A stretch of 57,579 nt of DNA from positions 1-57,579 of the forward strand of contig JAHEYC010000010.1 in assembly GCA_023251775.1 (NCBI GenBank), in the 5' to 3' direction. Position 1 is the first letter of the stretch. Each line of letters starts with the position of its first letter. This document shows, piece after piece, positions 54,076 through 57,579 of this stretch. The position numbers and the translations under genes were made by a program. The DNA comes from Sphingobacteriaceae bacterium. Lineage in GTDB: Bacteria > Bacteroidota > Bacteroidia > B-17B0 > Aurantibacillaceae. The notes beneath the pieces are model-generated. The model was not told the origin of the DNA, made no database searches, and saw only the letters and a list, made by a program, of their open reading frames with translations.

Positions 54076-56577
54076 ATGAAAAGATATTTTTTGTTTCTGT
54101 TTCTGTTACCGGTTGTACTTTCGAGTCAAATACTCACTCCCGTGAAATGGAGTTTTTCTCAAGTTCAAATTTCGGATAATGTTTATGAATTACGCTCTAA
54201 AGCTACCATTGATATAACTTGGCATATCTATTCTCAGTTCATTGAAGATAATGGCCCTGTTCCAACAAAATTTACATTTCAACCAAATCCTGATGTAACA
54301 TTTGATGGAAAAACATCTGAACCAAAAGGGCATGAAGAATTTGATCCGAATTTCGACATGAAATTAACTTACTTCGAGAAAGAGGTAACCTTTGTTCAAA
54401 AAGTAAAGATCACCAAAACAACCAAATTAAAAGGGAATGTGGAATACATGGTGTGTGCTATGCAATGTTTGCCGCCAACCAAGGAGCCTTTTGAATTTTT
54501 ATTGGTGGGAAAGGAAGATGTAACGGTGGAAACACAGAGTTTAGCAATTCCCGGAAAAACAACGGCTGCCACAACTACACCAACGCTTACGTTGAATTTG
54601 CAGAATCCTTTGACCTTCAATGTTCCATCATCACATGGCATTCTTGATCCTGTAAAATGGGATATACAAGGGGTGATGGCTCCCGGAAGCAAGGGCAAAT
54701 ATATGATCACCTTTAAAGCAGCAATTGATAAGGGATTTCATATCAATGCCAATAAACTAAAGGAAAAAGAATTAGTGCCTACTACATTTAGTTTTGATTC
54801 TTTAGTTGGGGTAAAATTAAAAGGAGAGCTTAACTCTTTATCTAAAGTGGTCGAGAAAAAGGAAGCTGTATATAAAGAGAAAACAAGATACCACGAAGAC
54901 GAGGCCATTTTTACACAGGAGTTTGAAGGAGAGTTGAATGGTTATATCAAAGGAAAATTAGAATTCCAAACCTGCGACGATTCAAAATGTTTGCCTGCAC
55001 AAAAAGTAAAATTTGAATTTAGTATTAAAGATGGTGTATTTAAAAGAGTAGAAGAAAATACTACTCAACAAGTTGCTCAAACGGTTGTTGGCGCATTTCC
55101 TTACAAACATCCAACCATTGATCACAACTCCCCATTAAGTTCTTGCAGTATAACTTCCGACGAAATAAAAGGAAAAGGCAACTGGACCATTTTTATTTTA
55201 GGATTTTTAGGAGGCTTACTTGCTTTACTTACGCCTTGTGTTTTTCCTATGATACCATTGACCGTAAGTTTTTTTACAAAGAACAGTAAAGATAAAAAAG
55301 GAATATTCAACGCCACCTTGTATGGATTTTTTATTTTGCTGGTATATATTCTACTCAGTTTACCATTCCACTTATTAGATAAGATCGATCCCAATATTTT
55401 AAATACGATTTCCACTAATGCTTGGTTAAATGTGGCCTTCTTTGTTGTGTTCGTTGTATTTGCCATTTCATTTTTTGGATACTACGAAATTACTTTACCA
55501 AGTTCTTTAGCCAACAAAGCCGATTCTGCTTCTAATGTTGGGGGAATGATAGGGATATTTTTTATGGCCTTAACATTGGCTTTAGTTTCTTTTTCGTGTA
55601 CAGGACCAATTTTAGGATCACTCTTAGCAGGATCATTAACTTCTGATGGTGGCGCATGGCAATTAACCGCGGGCATGAGCGGATTTGGTTTGGCATTAGC
55701 CTTGCCATTTACATTGTTCGCAGCATTTCCAAGTTGGTTAAATGCTTTACCAAAGTCGGGTGGGTGGTTATCGAAAGTAAAAATTATTTTAGGATTCATT
55801 GAATTGGCCTTAGCGGTTAAATTTTTATCGAACGCCGATCTTGTGGAGCATTGGGGAATTTTAAAATACGAAGTGTTCATGGGACTTTGGATCTTAATTG
55901 CAGCAGCCATGTTGGTTTATCTTTTGGGCAAGATCAAATTTCCGCATGATGATCCGTTTAAAAAATGGACAACAGCGCGCAGTATCATTGCCGCGTTTTC
56001 ATTGGCGTGTGTTATTTATTTTAGTGCAGGCTTTAGATATAGTAACGAAACAAAAACATTTACCAGTTTAAGTTTATTAAGTGGATTGGCGCCGCCTGCG
56101 GGTTATAGTATCATTCATCCAAATCATTGTCCCCTTAATTTAAATTGTTTTCATTCTTACGAAGAAGGTTTAGCCTATGCAAAACAAACAGGTAAACCTA
56201 TCATGTTGGATTTTACGGGATGGGCTTGTGTGAATTGCCGAAAGATGGAAGAGAATGTATGGAATCAACCGGAAGTATTCAGCATCATCAACGAAAAATA
56301 TGTATTGATCTCGTTGTATGTTGACGATAGAGAAAAATTGCCGGCCATTATGCAACATGATTACATGACCGCTCTGGGAAAACTAAAACATATTGAAACT
56401 GCTGGAGATAAGTGGGCCACTTTTCAAACCGAGACATTTGTAAATAATTCGCAGCCTTATTATGCACTTTTAAGTACGGATGAAAAATTGCTTGTGAAAC
56501 CTGTGGGATACACGCCAAAGGTATCTGAATTTGCAACGTATTTGAATTGTGGATTAGATGCTGCAGGAAAGAAGTAA
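54076..56577 (+). CDS. dsbD: Thiol:disulfide interchange protein DsbD with two N-terminal sensor domains
   Basis: Carries electrons across the inner membrane to periplasmic thiols. The 833-residue protein has a signal peptide, two successive DsbD-alpha-like domains (about 22-150, [13 protein letters not shown] and [13 protein letters not shown]; about 195-325, [14 protein letters not shown] and [10 protein letters not shown]), a membrane core of eight or so helices from about residue 365 ([24 protein letters not shown]), and a C-terminal thioredoxin-like domain with [10 protein letters not shown] near 720. E. coli DsbD has only one alpha domain. ATG at 54076 begins the signal peptide; the in-frame ATG at 54037 is inside the upstream gene. 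Its stop abuts the stop of the next, convergent gene. Confidence 0.93.
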   Translation: MKRYFLFLFLLPVVLSSQILTPVKWSFSQVQISDNVYELRSKATIDITWHIYSQFIEDNGPVPTKFTFQPNPDVTFDGKTSEPKGHEEFDPNFDMKLTYFEKEVTFVQKVKITKTTKLKGNVEYMVCAMQCLPPTKEPFEFLLVGKEDVTVETQSLAIPGKTTAATTTPTLTLNLQNPLTFNVPSSHGILDPVKWDIQGVMAPGSKGKYMITFKAAIDKGFHINANKLKEKELVPTTFSFDSLVGVKLKGELNSLSKVVEKKEAVYKEKTRYHEDEAIFTQEFEGELNGYIKGKLEFQTCDDSKCLPAQKVKFEFSIKDGVFKRVEENTTQQVAQTVVGAFPYKHPTIDHNSPLSSCSITSDEIKGKGNWTIFILGFLGGLLALLTPCVFPMIPLTVSFFTKNSKDKKGIFNATLYGFFILLVYILLSLPFHLLDKIDPNILNTISTNAWLNVAFFVVFVVFAISFFGYYEITLPSSLANKADSASNVGGMIGIFFMALTLALVSFSCTGPILGSLLAGSLTSDGGAWQLTAGMSGFGLALALPFTLFAAFPSWLNALPKSGGWLSKVKIILGFIELALAVKFLSNADLVEHWGILKYEVFMGLWILIAAAMLVYLLGKIKFPHDDPFKKWTTARSIIAAFSLACVIYFSAGFRYSNETKTFTSLSLLSGLAPPAGYSIIHPNHCPLNLNCFHSYEEGLAYAKQTGKPIMLDFTGWACVNCRKMEENVWNQPEVFSIINEKYVLISLYVDDREKLPAIMQHDYMTALGKLKHIETAGDKWATFQTETFVNNSQPYYALLSTDEKLLVKPVGYTPKVSEFATYLNCGLDAAGKK

Positions 56578-57579
56578 TTACTTATCTCCCACCGGAGCTT
56601 CTTCCTTCTTAGCAAAATACTTCTTTATATTATAGGTGAACGTTAGCATGTAATAACGTTGCAGAATGTTCGATCGGGTATCTTCAATATATGTTTCGGT
56701 GATATTACGTTGTATACTTTTATTTTGATCTAAAATATCAAATACAAACAATCTCAATTCGGCTCGGTTATCTTTTAAGAACTTAAAGGCAATGGCACCA
56801 TTCAATAAATTGATACTTTGATTGAAGGAAGCTGTTAATCCGGTATATAATGTATTTGTATATTCCGCTTGCAGAACTAATTTTTTAAAGAAGGTTAAAT
56901 TTATTTTAGCTTTTGATACTTGATTGAGGTAGGAAGAATTTAAACTGGTTTGCAAACTATTTACAACAGTATTGTAGGAAGAGTTGGATGAAATGGTGAA
57001 ATCTATTTTTTCGCTGAAGTTACTGCTTATCACTAAACCGAGTGAGGGACTTGTTGTTTTTGAAAAATTTGTTTTATTATTGATCAAGGCCGGCACATTG
57101 CTGTAATTACATCCTGTATTTATATTGATATTAGACTTAATGAATTTTGCAGGAAATCCGTAATTAAAGAATGCGCGCAGCGTATAATACCCATTAAAAT
57201 TCTCTTGACGCGAGATCTGCGAACTTTTTGCTAAAAATATATTGGAGTAAACAACCGTATCTTTATTAGCAATAATAGTGCTGTTGCCAATATAATTATC
57301 AGTATATGTTCCGCCCAACATAATAAAAGTATTGGTCGATTTTTTAGTATTAACGCCCGAATATCTTACGAAAAGATTGTTTTGGAAACTTTGTTTGAGA
57401 TTTGGATTACCAATACTCAATTGTAAACTATTGCTGTTATTCAACACATTTTGTAATTGATCGATGCTTGGCGGGGTATTATTGGCGCGGTAAGTAAGCC
57501 TTACATTATTTTGTTTTGAGAATTTATATTGATACGATGCATTCGGCAATATAGAGATGAATAGTTTTGTAGCATTAGA
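56578..57579 (-). CDS. TonB-receptor-like outer-membrane barrel, 5' part outside window
   Basis: The minus-strand frame is open from 56580 to the right edge with 333 codons seen. It resembles the C-terminal barrel of the OMP_b-brl_3 (PF14905) type TonB-dependent-receptor-like proteins: RLTYRANNTPPSIDQLQNVLN, GNPNLKQSFQNNLFVRYSG, and a C-terminal strand RYYMLTFTYNIKKYFAKKE with a short basic-acidic tail. The plug, signal peptide and any carboxypeptidase-like domain would be beyond the window. A TTG at 57549 is in frame but is not the start, since coding continues upstream. Confidence 0.85.
   Translation of the reverse strand, partial: SNATKLFISILPNASYQYKFSKQNNVRLTYRANNTPPSIDQLQNVLNNSNSLQLSIGNPNLKQSFQNNLFVRYSGVNTKKSTNTFIMLGGTYTDNYIGNSTIIANKDTVVYSNIFLAKSSQISRQENFNGYYTLRAFFNYGFPAKFIKSNININTGCNYSNVPALINNKTNFSKTTSPSLGLVISSNFSEKIDFTISSNSSYNTVVNSLQTSLNSSYLNQVSKAKINLTFFKKLVLQAEYTNTLYTGLTASFNQSINLLNGAIAFKFLKDNRAELRLFVFDILDQNKSIQRNITETYIEDTRSNILQRYYMLTFTYNIKKYFAKKEEAPVGDK

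Noticed and set aside
1-57579. tRNA, rRNA, transposase, integrase or phage genes
   Set aside because: I looked in the intergenic gaps and in the coding products and found none I could support.

Overview
The window is an AT-rich stretch of a Bacteroidota chromosome, probably Flavobacteriales-like; rank below phylum is a guess. Signs of the phylum are TAnnTTTG-type -7 promoter boxes with few Shine-Dalgarno sites, a PorT-like type IX secretion (T9SS) protein, several secreted proteins with T9SS type-A sorting tails, Bacteroidota-type LptD and AsmA proteins, a LytS/LytTR pair and many short lipoproteins. I see no rRNA, tRNA, CRISPR array, phage or transposase gene; this is mostly ordinary core genome.

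Layout. 1-8.9 kb: envelope genes (cell-wall amidase cut by the left edge, lptD, a DinB-like protein, an exported thioredoxin-fold protein, an AsmA-like protein, porT), with a structured repeat of about 306 bp at 4109-4414. 8.9-13.8 kb: overlapping minus-strand operon lepA - GH16 glycanase - LTA-synthase-like sulfatase. 15-17.4 kb: minus-strand operon of a biotinyl-domain protein, a Tat-exported superoxide dismutase and a KdnB-like alcohol dehydrogenase. 17.5-25.4 kb: secreted protein, peptide-binding lipoprotein, flavin/2Fe-2S reductase, peroxiredoxin, rnhB and a large membrane-anchored propeller-like protein. 25.5-32.3 kb: DUF420 protein, cytochrome-monooxygenase lipoprotein, LytTR/LytS pair, a T9SS cargo protein and two lipoproteins with unusual CX4CH haem motifs. 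32.4-35.2 kb: YceI-like lipoprotein, CarboxypepD-like lipoprotein and a seven-unit SBBP repeat protein. 35.4-43 kb: trpS, plsC-gatC, an exported nuclease cluster, yraN, an rluB-like pseudouridine synthase with a very long charged tail, and glmS. 43-46.4 kb: a T9SS cargo protein and a probable outer-membrane barrel. 46.4-51.3 kb: metH preceded by a class I methyltransferase, behind a SAM-I riboswitch. 51.3-57.6 kb: SpoIIE-type phosphatase, NTF2-like protein and dsbD; then a TonB-receptor-like barrel cut by the right edge.

The most interesting signals are non-coding. (1) The SAM-I riboswitch (51245-51043, minus) has P1, an antiterminator and a terminator that can be traced base by base, but its P3 arm is swollen by about 100 nt of repeated AACTTTC/GAAAGTT words. 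(2) Several intergenic regions hold inverted repeats of one design: a 6-9 nt word written twice, then inverted 20-120 nt later, with different words at different loci and some words reused at distant loci. The riboswitch insertion looks like one of these. (3) The 306 bp element has complementary ends and nested inverted repeats. (4) Nine genes have a -7 box ending only 4-7 nt before the start codon, which predicts leaderless or nearly leaderless mRNAs.
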